Made by a program: the position numbers and the translations under genes. This document shows positions 11,318 to 21,474 of a stretch of 64,000 nt of DNA, piece after piece; position 1 is the stretch's first letter, and every line of letters begins with the position of its first letter. Source of the DNA: Tipula vernalis (lineage: Eukaryota > Arthropoda > Insecta > Diptera > Tipulidae); NCBI GenBank assembly GCA_958295665.1, contig OY282559.1, forward strand, positions 129,121,605 to 129,185,604. Direction: 5' to 3'. Below the pieces are notes generated by a model that searched no databases, was not told the origin of the DNA, and saw only the letters and a program-made list of their open reading frames with translations.

Positions 11318-12360
11318 CTAATCTAAATAAGCCTGACTATTAGGACACCTTTTCCATAAACGATATTTACCAACTCTAATATTTATGGCATTCGAAATTT
11401 CCTGAGACAACCAAAGCGGAGATTTTGCTTTGCAAGTAACCTTTTTAAGCGGAACGCAACTATCAAACACCAAACTAATATAAGAGTTGAAAAATTCTAT
11501 TTGGCTAGTTGCGGAACTAAGGCAAAAAATATCCTCCCAAGGAACTGAGTTACAAACTAAGCAAAGGCGGGAATTGTCTATGCTAGAAAAATCTCTAAAG
11601 CTAAAACTCTTAGGTTTAGGTGTAGAGTAAGAGTTCTGAGAAAAAACTAAAAGATCATAATGGGATCCCATACCGAGAGACAACTGATTGAAAAAGCAAA
11701 TAGAGTTATTAGTAAAAGAATGATATGATCAATAAGGGAATAAGAGGCCCCGCTAGCGGTTGGACAAGAAAACGTTGGTGCCACAGTGTTGTGTACGAAT
11801 AAATTAAGACTATTTAATAGATTCAAATAATCCCGAGGGAAGCCGGAATTTTGTCACCTGATATACACATTTCATCGAATCTACAAGAGAAATAACTAAA
11901 TAAACTTTCTAAGTCTACAAGTGATTTTTCAAATTGGACATACGACCTCTTACTAGTTTTTGGTCGGTTATAGACGGTACCGAATAAGATTTTACGACCA
12001 TTAATGAAAACATTGACAAATAAAAACTCTAAATCCGATACTAACAATTCTGAAATGGAAGAAGGTATTGTAACTGATCTAGCCTTAATGTGGTCACCTA
12101 CAAACATACATAAACCACCATAATTAAGGGGAAGTATCACTCTATCTTTCCTAAATATATTATAACCTTTGATGGCCAAAGCTGAATTAGGGATATTTGA
12201 ATTTAAAAAGGTCTCAGAGAAACAAAGAATGTCCACTGAAGCACCATAAAAATGTGACGTTGAAACTAGCTACTTTTAACAATGACCTATCGACTAACAT
12301 AGATTTTAAAACTACATTGGGGTTGTTAAAAGACATTACACTCAAGTGTAAACACGGCGC
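11318..12360 (-). pseudogene. LINE apurinic-like endonuclease domain
   Basis: The domain cleaves target DNA to prime reverse transcription. The frame 11823-12236 opens with MDILCFSETFLNSN, the catalytic glutamate motif, and contains FVNVFINGRKILFGTVYNRP and an SGD motif near its end. The frame 11318-11683 has GMGSHYDLL in place of the usual SDHDLL block and continues into the linker with SPLWLSQEISNAINIR. A frame change near 12240 separates the opening KVASFNV block from MDILCFSET. No intact ORF spans the domain, so it is inactive. Confidence 0.8.
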
Positions 12361-12390
12361 GACGTGATTGATGCGCAATACTTACAAATA

Positions 12391-14446
12391 ATGATAAGGA
12401 ACGGCTTCATCCAAAATGAACGGGATGGAAATCTAAAACGAAAAGAAATAAAAAACCACCCAAAGTAATAAATGCCAAGTTAACGTAAATAAAGGAACAA
12501 TACTTAACCGTTGAGCCCCAATTTATTCCCTCAAAATTCGAAATGTTTAATTTTTTTTTTCCTATGATGGAAAAAAAACAAAAAAAAAACGCGACGCGTC
12601 TGTCTAAGGCTACTAGCTATGATAGTATTAACACAATAGGTACGTAGGACATAGTATTGCCATTAAAAAATTTAATGTTTATTTTGGGAAATCCTTTTAT
12701 AAAACTTAAGAAAATTTTAAGGTTTAAAGATGTAAGTTAAAATTTACCTCAATTTATTGCCAACTCATTCATTTTATGTAAATAAAATACAAGTCACAAA
12801 TTGGCAACGTTATAAATGTTAATGGGTTGTGTGTATTGTAGGTGGAATAATTGTAATTAAAATATATTGGCAAGTGGGTCAGCCGATGGAATTAGAAATA
12901 CCAAGAAAATAAGAGTTGGTGTTAAAAAAAATAAATTGGAGTGGAGTAATAATTATTCGATGATACGATGAGAAGTTAAAAAAAATTGCAAAATTTGGAA
13001 GAAGGGGAGGAAAAATCCAAAATGCAGAAGCCTATATTAGAAAAATGGTTTAAGGACGGGATTGCAAATAGTTTAAAGATTTTCAAGTCTTTCAAAAAAC
13101 GTTAGTGACTATGTTCACCAAGTTACGCTAAGTTAAACCTGCATCTTTTTCAAAATTTTTGTAAAAAAAACTATGAATTTGTTAAAAAACATGAAATGGT
13201 TCAATCCATCAATCGTTGTTATAATCCAATTTGGGAGAAGTTCGGACCCGCGACTGCCAGCGGCTTTAATTACACATTTAAACGCTGGGTAGAGGAATTT
13301 ACCAATCTGCACCTTTCATGTATCTGGAACTTCAGCAAATTATATAATTTTTAAATAACTCGTTATGCTTTATAGCTCAATTCAAATGTGTTGAAGCTGA
13401 AAAAAATTCGTAACAAAGTAGTTTTTCTCAAGCTCTACCGGGAGAAGTATGGTAATTTTTGTTTCCGTGACCAAATAAGGCCAAAGTTTTATCTTGTGAC
13501 ATTTTTTAAAAAAAATTGAAAAGGTGAGGAAAGATTTGGCTCTATTTTCTATGTGTCATACTAATTAAAACGTTGAAAACGGGAACAAATTATAATGCTA
13601 CTTCCATCCATTCAATATACAATAGACTTCCGATGAGCTAATAAACATTTTTTTTGTATGAGTTCCGCAGTTCGACAAATATTTCGAAACACTAACCTTA
13701 GGCGTGTTGCAAGAAGTTGTAATTTTTTTTTTTTTATTGTATGGTTTGTTGACCATAAACAATAAACAATAAAGTTATTTGTAATAACAAAAACAAAAAC
13801 AACAAAATATCGTTATAAAACGATTAGGACACAAGAAAAATGAATTAGGACACATTTTTTTTATGCTACTAAACGTACCTATCCCGTCTCCTTAGCCTGT
13901 GCAGATACCAATTTGGTTGGTACACAAAGAACCGAATATTATATAAATTAAATATGGAAACATTTTGTTTCAATTTTTTATCGATTTATAATTAATGTTT
14001 TATATATTCTGCTGTAAATAAACATACGTATATAATAAGTATATGGCGTACAAAGAGCACGAGTAATTTATTATTGTTGTTTTGTTTCAACGATTAGTCG
14101 ATAGAGGTGGAATGCGTAGCGGAAAATGGAAAATCAATGAATTGAATCGAGTGAGACCATAAAATTAGGTAATAATGACTAATGACAATAAGTATTTACA
14201 TACATGAATTTTTTTCGGTAATTTTATTAATGCTTGTGCACCGAATCCCTTGTGAGTAAAAAAAATATGTGTTAAAATTATAAAAAAATATCTCAAATAT
14301 ATTGTACGTATATCCAATAGGGTTCAGAACGTCGGAACTGGTTCTGCTTTAATTTGCGATCAATTTCGTAATTCACCCAAAAAAAATTAATTTTGTTGCT
14401 TTTAAGTAACCAAATAAGCACAAAAAAAAATTGTCCTTACTTTAAA
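12391..14446. other. A/T-rich non-coding stretch
   Basis: No ORF with recognisable similarity. Homopolymer A and T runs occur near 12550 and 13720, and a small ATAAACAATAAACAATAAA tandem near 13755. Nothing else was recognised. Confidence 0.5.
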
Positions 14447-15319
14447 TCAGCGACCTCGTAAACAGCGTGTAACTTTCGACAAAACGGTAACTATATGGGG
14501 AAAAAATCTAAGTAGATGATAAGTCTGTTCGAATGTTTTGTTTGTTCTGACCACGACTTCAACATTCCTCGGTTTTATCAAATCAAGTTTAGTTTTTGGT
14601 ATATATTTAAAAATTGTCTCATTTGGTGACACTCCAGTTGTTGAATTTGGTGTATTTCAATACTTAAATAAAAAACTATCTAATATTTCTTGAGCAGTTA
14701 ATCTTTAATAGTTTGTACCCCTCTTTCGGCAAGACAATTAGAGTTTGGACTAACAATAACACCGTTATTTTCCAAAAAACTTAAAAATTCTTTTGGATCG
14801 TAAGGTGCGCCATTATCCGAGACTAGCCTATGAGGAAACCCAATTGTTGTGAAAAATGAACGTATAGACAAGTATTAACTGTTCGGGCAGAGGTAACTCA
14901 TACATTCCAAACTTGAATACATGTATTTGGGTTGGAAAAACTATCGACCAAAATTAAGAAATTTTCACTATTGAATTAAAAAAAAATCGACATGTACGAG
15001 TATTCTTTCGAATGGATAATTTGATTTAAGCCAAGGTATTACATGTGCTTTCTGTGCATTGGACGCCATTACACAAGTTTCACAAAAATTTGCAATCTTG
15101 TCTATATCAGAATTGATATTAGGCCACCAGCAATAACTTCTGGCTAGCATTTTCATTCTCACGATATCCAACTGATTTTCGTAAATATTTTTTTAATGAA
15201 AATGGAATAATTATTCGATTTTCTCGCATGATACAATTATTTTCAATAACCAGTTCGGACCTAATTAAAAAATACGGTTTTATATCTATTTCTGAGCCAT
15301 GATTAGACCAGCCAGGCAC
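14447..15319 (-). pseudogene. Outer Gypsy: integrase region
   Basis: 15119-15319 holds the pre-integrase region (ENNCIMRENRIIIPFSLKK). 14968-15171 holds the zinc-binding end, RMKMLARSYCWWPNINSDID followed by CETC, and then YPFERILVHVDF with the first core aspartate. Near 14690-14880 the second aspartate and the glutamate can be read as RLVSDNGAPYDPKEF and NCLAERGVQTIK. 14447-14632 carries the tail (SPNETIFKYIPKTKLDLIKP). Stops and indels occur throughout. K02A2.6-like affiliation is inferred from these phrases. Confidence 0.85.
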
Positions 15320-15469
15320 ACAATATTTTACAACTTTAAAATCGGATCTTTTTGTAATTAATGTGATACTGTTTAATAAATTGCAAAAGCTATCTTCAAT
15401 TTCCGATTTCTCATTTAGCGATTGACCAGCGTAAATTTTTGTCCGTATTCACAGCAAAAACTATTGACT

Positions 15470-15790
15470 ATGCTTTTCTTTAGATTATTGCATATTTTTG
15501 TTCTGCTGAACTTAGTGTGGACGATGCAAAAACCGCAGGCATTTTCGAATTTCCAATGCGAAGTAAAAGAACGGCATCTACGCCATAAGGGCTTGCATCA
15601 CAAGTCAAGATTATTGGTTTAAAAGGACCATAAAAGGTTAGTACTTGATTTGATGTTACGAGTACAAGTATTTTGCTTTTTTCAAAAATTTCCAAAAAAA
15701 TCCATTTTCCTTCTTCGTTAAATCATACAAGATTTTCAATTCGGATGACATATTAGGAATAAAACGTGAAAAAAATATTTTGTGGTTCTG
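15470..15790 (-). pseudogene. Outer Gypsy: RNase H region
   Basis: Starting at the PPEPQN linker (about 15785), the frames give RFIPNMSSELKILYDLTKKE and then the RNase H block PIILTCDASPYGVDAVLL with the catalytic aspartate, followed by FASSTLSSAEQKYAII. In most family members the sequence is DASPYGVGAVL. It is read across at least two frame changes. It belongs to the same pol gene as 14447-15319. Confidence 0.85.
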
Positions 15791-15794
15791 GAGG

Positions 15795-15926
15795 ATAAGA
15801 TTACAACCATTCGTGTCGGGTGTTAAGATATAACTTTATTGGTATTCACATGTATCTGACAGTTGTACATAGGTTAAGATGGATTTACATTACTAGGTTA
15901 AGGTAAGCTTGCATAGTATCGTTACA
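15795..15926 (-). repeat. 3' LTR of the inner Gypsy
   Basis: On the minus strand it begins TGTAACGATACTATGC directly after an A-rich purine tract and ends ...GAATGGTTGTAATCTTAT, against the outer Gypsy sequence. It is about 132 bp. A polyadenylation signal AATAAA (minus strand) is at 15835-15840. Its last ~33 bases are repeated at 20228-20260. Confidence 0.8.
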
Positions 15927-16340
15927 TCCTTCTTTTTTTTTTACATATTATTATTACATATTATTATTTTACATATACATAGTCTTACTTAATTCTAAAT
16001 TTCATTTTCTTTATTTTTATTATTATCTTTTTCAGGATGGTTAGCTTATGTAATCTTATAAAAGATGATTCAATTATAACTAATTTTATATAAATCCAAA
16101 CTAATCTTTTTTATTTTATTTTTATTGTTCAACGTCAAGGAACGAACCGTGCAATTTTATTAGTTCTCTCACCTGACCTTTAGATTCAACATTGACAATG
16201 GTTTAATTACCCTTCCCGATCGTGTAGTTATTACTTCTGTATTACGATCTCCTAGTTCAGTACCTGAATTATTTTCTGTCGTTATTCGGGCTGATTTACT
16301 TCTTTTTGAGTCATCCGAAGTGTCCGGGGTGATCTCCGTT

Positions 16341-17621
16341 TTAGGTTTGATGTGAGCGCCAAAGAGTATTAGCCAAATGATGTTTGTTTCTACAGAATGT
16401 TCGCTCATCGTCTGTTTTCAGTATCAGCGACCGTGATGCATCTGGTTTACCTATGACTGTACCTGACGTCCACTCTCTATGTCCTGTTTGTATTCTGATT
16501 CTGTCATTGATTTTTAAATTCGGAGCTTCTTTAGTCCCTTTGTCGGCATAGATTTTTTGTTTCTGTCTTACTCGTTGTAAATTTTCTGTGACATTTTCAA
16601 TTGATATTGGCTTAAGAAGATCTTTTTTGATCGGTCGATTCGTTCGAGACATTCTGCTTAGCAATCTCTGATTCGGTGATTCTAGGCTATTATCCCTTGG
16701 CATATTTCTCAGATTTTGCAATGCTTTATAAATGTCTGTCTTGTCTTTGGAACATTTTCTTAGTAATGACTTAACGGTTTGAACGGCTCGTTCCGCCAAA
16801 CCATTAGCCCTTGGAAAATGTGGACTAGATGTTTCCTGAATAAATTCCCAATTCCCTGCGAAATTTTTAAACTTACATGATGAGAATTGAGGGCTGTTAT
16901 CGCTCTCTAGCACTTCTGGCGTTCCGTGTATAGCGAACGATTTCTTCAGAATATTTATTACTTCCGCAGACGTGCTAGTTTGTAATTTTTCGAAGTCCAC
17001 ATACCCTGAGTAGCTATCCACTATTACCAGATGTTCTTGTGATTCGAATGTAAATATGTCGGTTGCTACTCTTTGCCACGGATATTCTGGAGTTTTCTTG
17101 TTCAAGATTGGTTCTTTTACATTTTTCCTTTGTGTTTGTTGACATATTGAGCATTTCTGTACGAAGTCAATCACATCCTTGGATAAGTTTTTCCAATAGA
17201 ATAATTGTCTTATCCGTTTCAGTGTGCTCATAATGCCCAAGTGACCAGTGTGTGCTGTGTTTAGTATTTTTTCAATTTGTGTGTTTGGCACTACTATTTT
17301 GTCACCTTTAAAGATAATTCCCTCGTATACAGCCAGTTCCTCCTTGAAATTAATAAAATGCCTAATACTTTGCGAGATGTCCCTTTCCTTATCAGGCCAC
17401 CCATTTATGATATATGAGACAACCTGACTGAGATCTTTGTCCATTTTGACATCTTCTATCAATTTATACTGCGTTTCTTGTGACATAGACAGGATTATTT
17501 GTATTTGCAATTCTTCCTCCTCCGTATTGTCGAGTTCCGTAATGCAATCTGTGCTTAATGTATCCGCGATTGGTATCTCAGTACCTTTCTTGTATACTAC
17601 GTTAGGTGCATATTGCAGCAC
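16341..17621 (-). CDS. Inner Gypsy integrase, uninterrupted frame
   Basis: The 426-codon open frame covers the end of RNase H and the whole integrase. The integrase inserts element DNA into the chromosome. The zinc-binding HHCC residues are H124, H127, C157 and C160. The catalytic triad is D188, D241 and E277, with exactly 35 residues between D241 and E277, as expected for a DD35E enzyme. The C-terminal basic region has INDRIRIQTGHREWTSGTV. The true start is not the listed Met; in life it is cleaved from a polyprotein. A frame change near 16400 separates the last piece (16169-16408), which ends TRSGRVIKPLSMLNL. All catalytic residues are present, but upstream breaks mean this copy alone is not autonomous. 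Confidence 0.88.
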   Translation of the reverse strand: MLQYAPNVVYKKGTEIPIADTLSTDCITELDNTEEEELQIQIILSMSQETQYKLIEDVKMDKDLSQVVSYIINGWPDKERDISQSIRHFINFKEELAVYEGIIFKGDKIVVPNTQIEKILNTAHTGHLGIMSTLKRIRQLFYWKNLSKDVIDFVQKCSICQQTQRKNVKEPILNKKTPEYPWQRVATDIFTFESQEHLVIVDSYSGYVDFEKLQTSTSAEVINILKKSFAIHGTPEVLESDNSPQFSSCKFKNFAGNWEFIQETSSPHFPRANGLAERAVQTVKSLLRKCSKDKTDIYKALQNLRNMPRDNSLESPNQRLLSRMSRTNRPIKKDLLKPISIENVTENLQRVRQKQKIYADKGTKEAPNLKINDRIRIQTGHREWTSGTVIGKPDASRSLILKTDDERTFCRNKHHLANTLWRSHQT

Positions 17622-17639
17622 ATCGAATATTATTCTACG

Positions 17640-19200
17640 TAATCTAGCTGGAGCATGCTCGATTGTCCTTTTATAGATTGTTTCAAAAGGCTTATGGTCT
17701 GTCTCTATTTCCAGGCGTTTACCGTATATGTACTCGTGGAACTTGTTACAAGCAAATTCTATGACTGTCGCTTCTTTCTCGATCTGCGGTTAGTTTTGTT
17801 GCGCTTGGGTTAGAGCTTTTGATGCATATGCTATAGATTGGTCATTTTGCATTAATACCGCACTCATCGCTTTTTGACTTGCGTCCACTGACAATTTAAC
17901 CTCTGCATTGACATCGTAATATCTCAAGACTGGAGCTAAAGCTAAAAGTTGTTTTAATTTGTCGAATGCTTGCTGTTGTTCATAATCCCATACAAAGCTA
18001 ACTTTCTTTTTCACTAATTCCCTGAGTGGAGAATTAATTTCAGAACAATTGGAGATACATTTAGCTACAACCATTCCCAGAAACCTTTGTAGTTGCTTCG
18101 TATTTTTGGATGTCTCGATTTTTCCGATGACCACAATCTTTTCATCATCTGGTGTTAGCCCTTCAGGTGATAAAATATGCCCTAGGAATTTAAGTTTTTT
18201 TTATTGAACAAGCATTTGTCCCTATTTAGCTTCAAGCCAGCTGATGTGAGTTTTTTAATCACCTCTTTTATTCTGACTTCCAGCTCTACACTCGATCCCG
18301 CATGAATAAGAATGTCGTCCATCGAACATTCTACATTCTCGAAACTATCTAACATTTGTGACAATATTTGTTGGAACACCTCCGGAGCCGACGCTAACCT
18401 AAACGGTAATCTCAGGCAGGTGTAACGACCCCATGGTGTCGAAAACGCCAGATATCTCTGCGTTCTTTCGGTGACTTTGATTTGCCAGAATCCACGTTTA
18501 CAGTCTAAAAGCGTAAATAATTTTGATCCTTTAACTCATGCTGATATTTCTTCTAAAGTTTTTAGTGGATAATGACGTCTAAGAATATTTTTATTTATGT
18601 TAGAAGGATCTATACATACTCGCATCTTATTTTTTTTTCTTATAATGACCATTGGTGACAACATTGGCGTCGGTTCTTTGATTGGTTTAATGACTCCTAG
18701 TTTAGTCATGTTCTCTAATTCGTTTTTTACATCATTTCTTATCGCGTGCGGGATACGTCTCGGCGGGATAACTACAAGGTCCGGATTAGCTTTGAGATCA
18801 ATATCATAAGAGTAATTTTTCAAACAACCTAGTCCTTCGAATACATGATCTTCGATTGCTAAACTTTCATCATTCGATTGTATGTTTATTTCGTCCGTTC
18901 GTTTTACTAGACCAAAATCTATACATGAATTAATTCCTAATATTGAGCCTGTACTATCGTCTACGATTTTTAACGATACCCAGACTGGTTAATTTTTTGC
19001 TATGCAATTTATGGATGCTTAACCTATAACCCTAATTTTGTGACCGCCAAATGAAATTAGCCTTTTGGTATTCGACGTGTCAATTTTTAAATTAAGACGT
19101 CTGCCAACTTTTTATTTATCACATTACATTGAGCCCCAGTGTCAAGCTTGAATTCTATCACATCGTTGCCTGTTTTAATTTTTTCAAACCACGCTTTCGA
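17640..19200 (-). pseudogene. Inner Gypsy protease, RT and RNase H
   Basis: The protease active site DTGAQCNV (with KL before it) is at about 19140-19170. RT follows: 18536-18823 has SPMVIIRKKNKMRVCIDPSN, then FTLLDCKRGFWQIKV at about 18480-18530. 18182-18379 has the active site as SMDDILIH, with serine where the family has tyrosine (YMDD). RNase H is at 17790-18134 (KLSVDASQKAMSAVLMQ, then IAYASKALTQAQ). The gene is broken by stops at about 18535, 18180 and 17789. The layout PR-RT-RNase H-IN is the Gypsy order. Confidence 0.88.
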
Positions 19201-19264
19201 TTTCTCTCGTTCCTCTCCGTTGACCAACATATCGAGGTACAATTCTTCGGCTTCGTTGCCGAAA

Positions 19265-20065
19265 TTTTCATTTAATTCTTAAATGTTTTTATCTTTCATT
19301 CTGCATGCTATTGCCAGATGACCAACTTTTTCACATTTTCCACATTTCTTGCCATATGCCAAACAACTTTTTCTACCGTGTTTAGTTATGCAACGATTGC
19401 AAAAGAAAATTTTCGGATTACAATTATTATGTGTCATGTCAGAAACCTGGTCATCTCTCGACTTTTTTGTATCATTTGACTAATTTCTATCTGATTTCTT
19501 AATTTCTATAACATGCAATGCTTGATTTTCATTTATTTCAGATAATTGCTTGCTGGTTGATTCACTCGCTTTGCATATATCTATTGCTTTAGCTAGCTGT
19601 AGTTAAGTATCGACCAACCAACGTTCTCTTACTTTGTTTGAATATACACCTACAACTATCTTGTCACGTAACATTTCATCGGCTAATTTGTCAAAATTGC
19701 ACTTCCATTAACTGGCTTTTGATTCTCGTATATAATTCATCAAAATTTTCGTTCTGTGCTTGCGACATTTTATTAAACACATACCGTTCATACGTGATGT
19801 TCTTCTTCGGTGTAAAATGCTCGGCAAACTTTTTTACCACTGCGTCGTAATTAATTTCGTCTTCCTTTAGCTGGAATGTCTCGAAGATTTTTCCCGCTTC
19901 GATTCCTAAACACGTCACTAGCGTAGCCGTTCTAACTTCTTCCTCTTGTTTGTCCAGCTTCGTTGCTTTGCTATAGAACTGGAATTGTTGTATCCATACT
20001 TTCCAATCATCCGCTATATTTTCTGTGATGATTAATTGTTTTGGTGGTCGAAGATGCTCCGCCAT
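19265..20065 (-). pseudogene. Inner Gypsy gag (capsid and nucleocapsid)
   Basis: The ATG is at 20065, about 150 bases inside the primer-binding site. The intact part (124 codons) includes DDWKVWIQQFQFYSKATKL and PKKNITYERYVFNKMSQAQN, typical of Gypsy capsid-like domains, ending in FDELYTRIKSQL. It then breaks by frameshift near 19690. Two zinc knuckles are readable at about 19300-19400 (CNRCITKHGRKSC and CGKCEKVGHLAIAC), marking the nucleocapsid. The protein would package RNA; this copy cannot make it in full. Confidence 0.85.
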
Positions 20066-20212
20066 GTTGTTGGTCTTCTCGAACTACTTTTTCTTCGATA
20101 AGGATCAGTAATTATTATTGATTCGTGTTTTTTATTTTTTGAAACGTTTCGATTAATTATTTTTTATCCGATGATAATCGATTTTTATTTTATTTATTTT
20201 TTTTTTAGTTTT

Positions 20213-20226
20213 CACATCTGACACCA
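20213..20226 (-). promoter_or_regulatory. Primer-binding site of the inner Gypsy
   Basis: The minus strand reads TGGTGTCAGATGTG immediately after the LTR end. A TGGTGTCAGA start right after the LTR is common in insect Gypsy elements. The priming tRNA was not assigned. Confidence 0.65.
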
Positions 20227-20227
20227 T

Positions 20228-20260
20228 ATAAGATTACAACCATTCGTGTCGGGTGTTAAG
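20228..20260 (-). repeat. 5' LTR remnant of the inner Gypsy
   Basis: The 33 bases ATAAGATTACAACCATTCGT... (plus-strand view) are essentially identical to the corresponding end of the 3' LTR at 15795-15828. Beyond 20260 the similarity stops abruptly at CCGCGGCTACACG, the edge of the Harbinger-like piece. About 100 bases of the 5' LTR are therefore missing. Confidence 0.85.
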
Positions 20261-20885
20261 CCGCGGCTACACGAATGGAAAATGCCGACCAACATTGGTC
20301 CAATGTGATTTGTGAAATGTTGGTGAAATAAAATTTGACTGTCTACACGATTTGCCCAATGTTCATTTTTCGAATGGCTACCAATGTATAACCAATTTTG
20401 GTGGGTTATATATTGATATTTATCACTAGTTGCCACTACTAGTCATACATTAATTATAATATCTCCCACAAGATGGAAGCCAATGCAAACATATTGCTTT
20501 AAATTTTCAGATTTGTTTTTGACATTTCATAAACAGAAAACAATAGTGTGTTAAAAGTATAAAAATGTAGAAAAATAATTTAAAAATATATTTAAAATTG
20601 AATTTTAATTTTTTATTTTACGCCAAGCATCATGCACTTCGAGCTTATTTTTATGTTTACAGTGTTTTAAATCCCAAATTTCGGGATACTTTTGATATAA
20701 ATTTATAAATTCTAGCACTAACTCAGTCGACCAGTCAGATTCCATTTTGGATTTATTTGTTTATAAATAATAAAATATAATGACATCTACAGTTGTATTT
20801 AGTGACATCTGCCGTTAAGTATTCATTCACATCACATTTTTCAAATACAATTTTTCTCACCAATCGTGTAGACGAAGTACCAATA
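20261..20885 (-). mobile_element. PIF/Harbinger-like fragment with a MADF-domain ORF
   Basis: The left edge reads CCGCGGCTACACGAATGG. The reverse complement of the right edge reads TACTTCGTCTACACGATTGG, so the ends share CTACACGA-TGG as an imperfect terminal inverted repeat. A further internal copy (CTGTCTACACGATTTG) lies near 20338. The interior encodes a short MADF-type protein on the minus strand, a protein class that accompanies the transposase in PIF/Harbinger transposons. No transposase is present. The exact ends and a 3-bp target duplication could not be fixed. Confidence 0.6.
20605..20745 (-). CDS. MADF-domain (Harbinger Myb-like) N-terminal fragment
   Basis: The 46-codon ORF starts at ATG 20745. 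It has the MADF pattern: acidic/tryptophan start (MESDWSTE), LVLEFINLYQKYPEIWDLKH, a basic patch (KHKNKLEV) and HDAWRKI. In MADF domains the W of P-x-I/L-W and the W of A-W are conserved, and both are here. Harbinger elements carry a second protein with a Myb/MADF domain that helps the transposase reach DNA. Only the first half of the domain is present before a stop (after KIKN); an intron could follow but was not identified. Because the protein is very short, it is best regarded as a truncated exon or remnant. Confidence 0.65.
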   Translation of the reverse strand: MESDWSTELVLEFINLYQKYPEIWDLKHCKHKNKLEVHDAWRKIKN

Positions 20886-20894
20886 TACACTCCA

Positions 20895-21140
20895 ACGTTG
20901 ATAGTTTCCTTTGATCTTTTTATAAAAACCGCCTATTGAGCGAATGCATTTTCAGATAGTACATGACCCAAATATGCCACAGATTTTCTAAAATAGACTC
21001 ACTTATCTGAATTTATTTTTACATTGAAATCTGAAAGATATAAGCAAACTTTTTCTAACATTCTTTTGCACATGCATCAAAATCACCTTCTGGTCTTATT
21101 TTAAAATCGACCACCGGTTTGTTGAGGGTCGCGTTAATAT
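20895..21140 (-). pseudogene. Outer Gypsy: RT C-terminal fragment
   Basis: On the minus strand the segment reads CAKRMLEKVCLYLSDFNVKI followed, after a stop, by RKSVAYLGHVLSENAFAQ. That is the palm-thumb transition of Gypsy RT, whose usual pattern is F-L-G-H-V-hydrophobic-S. It is 5'-truncated and frameshifted. The homologous continuation lies 5 kb away at 15700-15790, the other side of the inserted elements. Confidence 0.75.
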
Positions 21141-21474
21141 GACGATTACTTTCTATTATCCACTAAATGGATAACAATGTGGTGGCATACTCAGATCCAT
21201 GTAACAATATCCACGATGGCCTGCCATTGGCCTTCGAAAATACACTACACATAATTTTAGTGTATGTTTCTAAATACACTACACATAATTTTAGTGTATG
21301 ACGTTTTACTCATGATCGTTTTGACTACCAAATCGCAACGTCATTGAGCGAGTTGGGATCATTTATAACAGTTTTTTTAAAATAACAAAGTTCTATCTAG
21401 CAATAATTTTACACTCATAGACTGCACAAGGTTCTATATTTTGTTCTTAGAACTTTGTATACAAATTAACTGTG
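21141..21474. other. Non-coding stretch
   Basis: No gene seen. It contains the small tandem repeat at 21238-21300. Confidence 0.5.
21238..21300. repeat. Tandem duplication of a palindromic 29-bp unit
   Basis: Two identical copies of AAATACACTACACATAATTT...TAGTGTATG stand 34 bases apart. Each unit is itself self-complementary at its ends (TACACTA ... TAGTGTA). Confidence 0.85.

Larger units (their letters stand above)
9962..12390 (-). mobile_element. Decayed LINE (CR1/Jockey-like non-LTR retrotransposon), ORF2 only
   Basis: An endonuclease-RT polyprotein of the CR1/Jockey type is read 5' to 3' on the minus strand from about 12330 to 9962. Endonuclease motifs come first, then RT motifs, then a C-terminal region with NACTRFIFGVRKFDHIS, a phrase characteristic of the post-RT region of Jockey/CR1-type elements. 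There is no RNase H, no ORF1 and no clear 3' tail. The copy is broken by many indels. The candidate start of ORF2 is ATG near 12333 (MSFNNPNVV). Confidence 0.85.
15795..20260 (-). mobile_element. Short-LTR Gypsy retrotransposon (same family as 51091-54735)
   Basis: Minus-strand order: 5' LTR remnant (20228-20260), primer-binding site (20213-20226), gag (from ATG 20065), protease, RT, RNase H, integrase, an A-rich polypurine tract (about 15927-15945) and a 3' LTR (15795-15926). The integrase frame (426 codons) is uninterrupted, while gag and RT carry frameshifts, so the copy is old but not very old. It lies within the pol gene of another Gypsy. The C-terminal phrase TRSGRVIKPLS matches the + strand copy at 51-54.7 kb. 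Confidence 0.9.
14447..21140 (-). mobile_element. Old K02A2.6-like Gypsy retrotransposon, split by later insertions
   Basis: Pieces of one Gypsy pol gene occur in the correct minus-strand order. The end of RT is at 20900-21130 (SVAYLGHVLSE), RNase H at 15480-15790, the integrase zinc-binding region at 14968-15319, and the integrase core and tail at 14447-14880. The gap between RT (20900) and the PPEPQN linker before RNase H (about 15785) is filled by a younger Gypsy (15795-20260) and a Harbinger-like piece (20261-20885). The LTRs and gag of the outer element were not found in the window. Confidence 0.8.
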
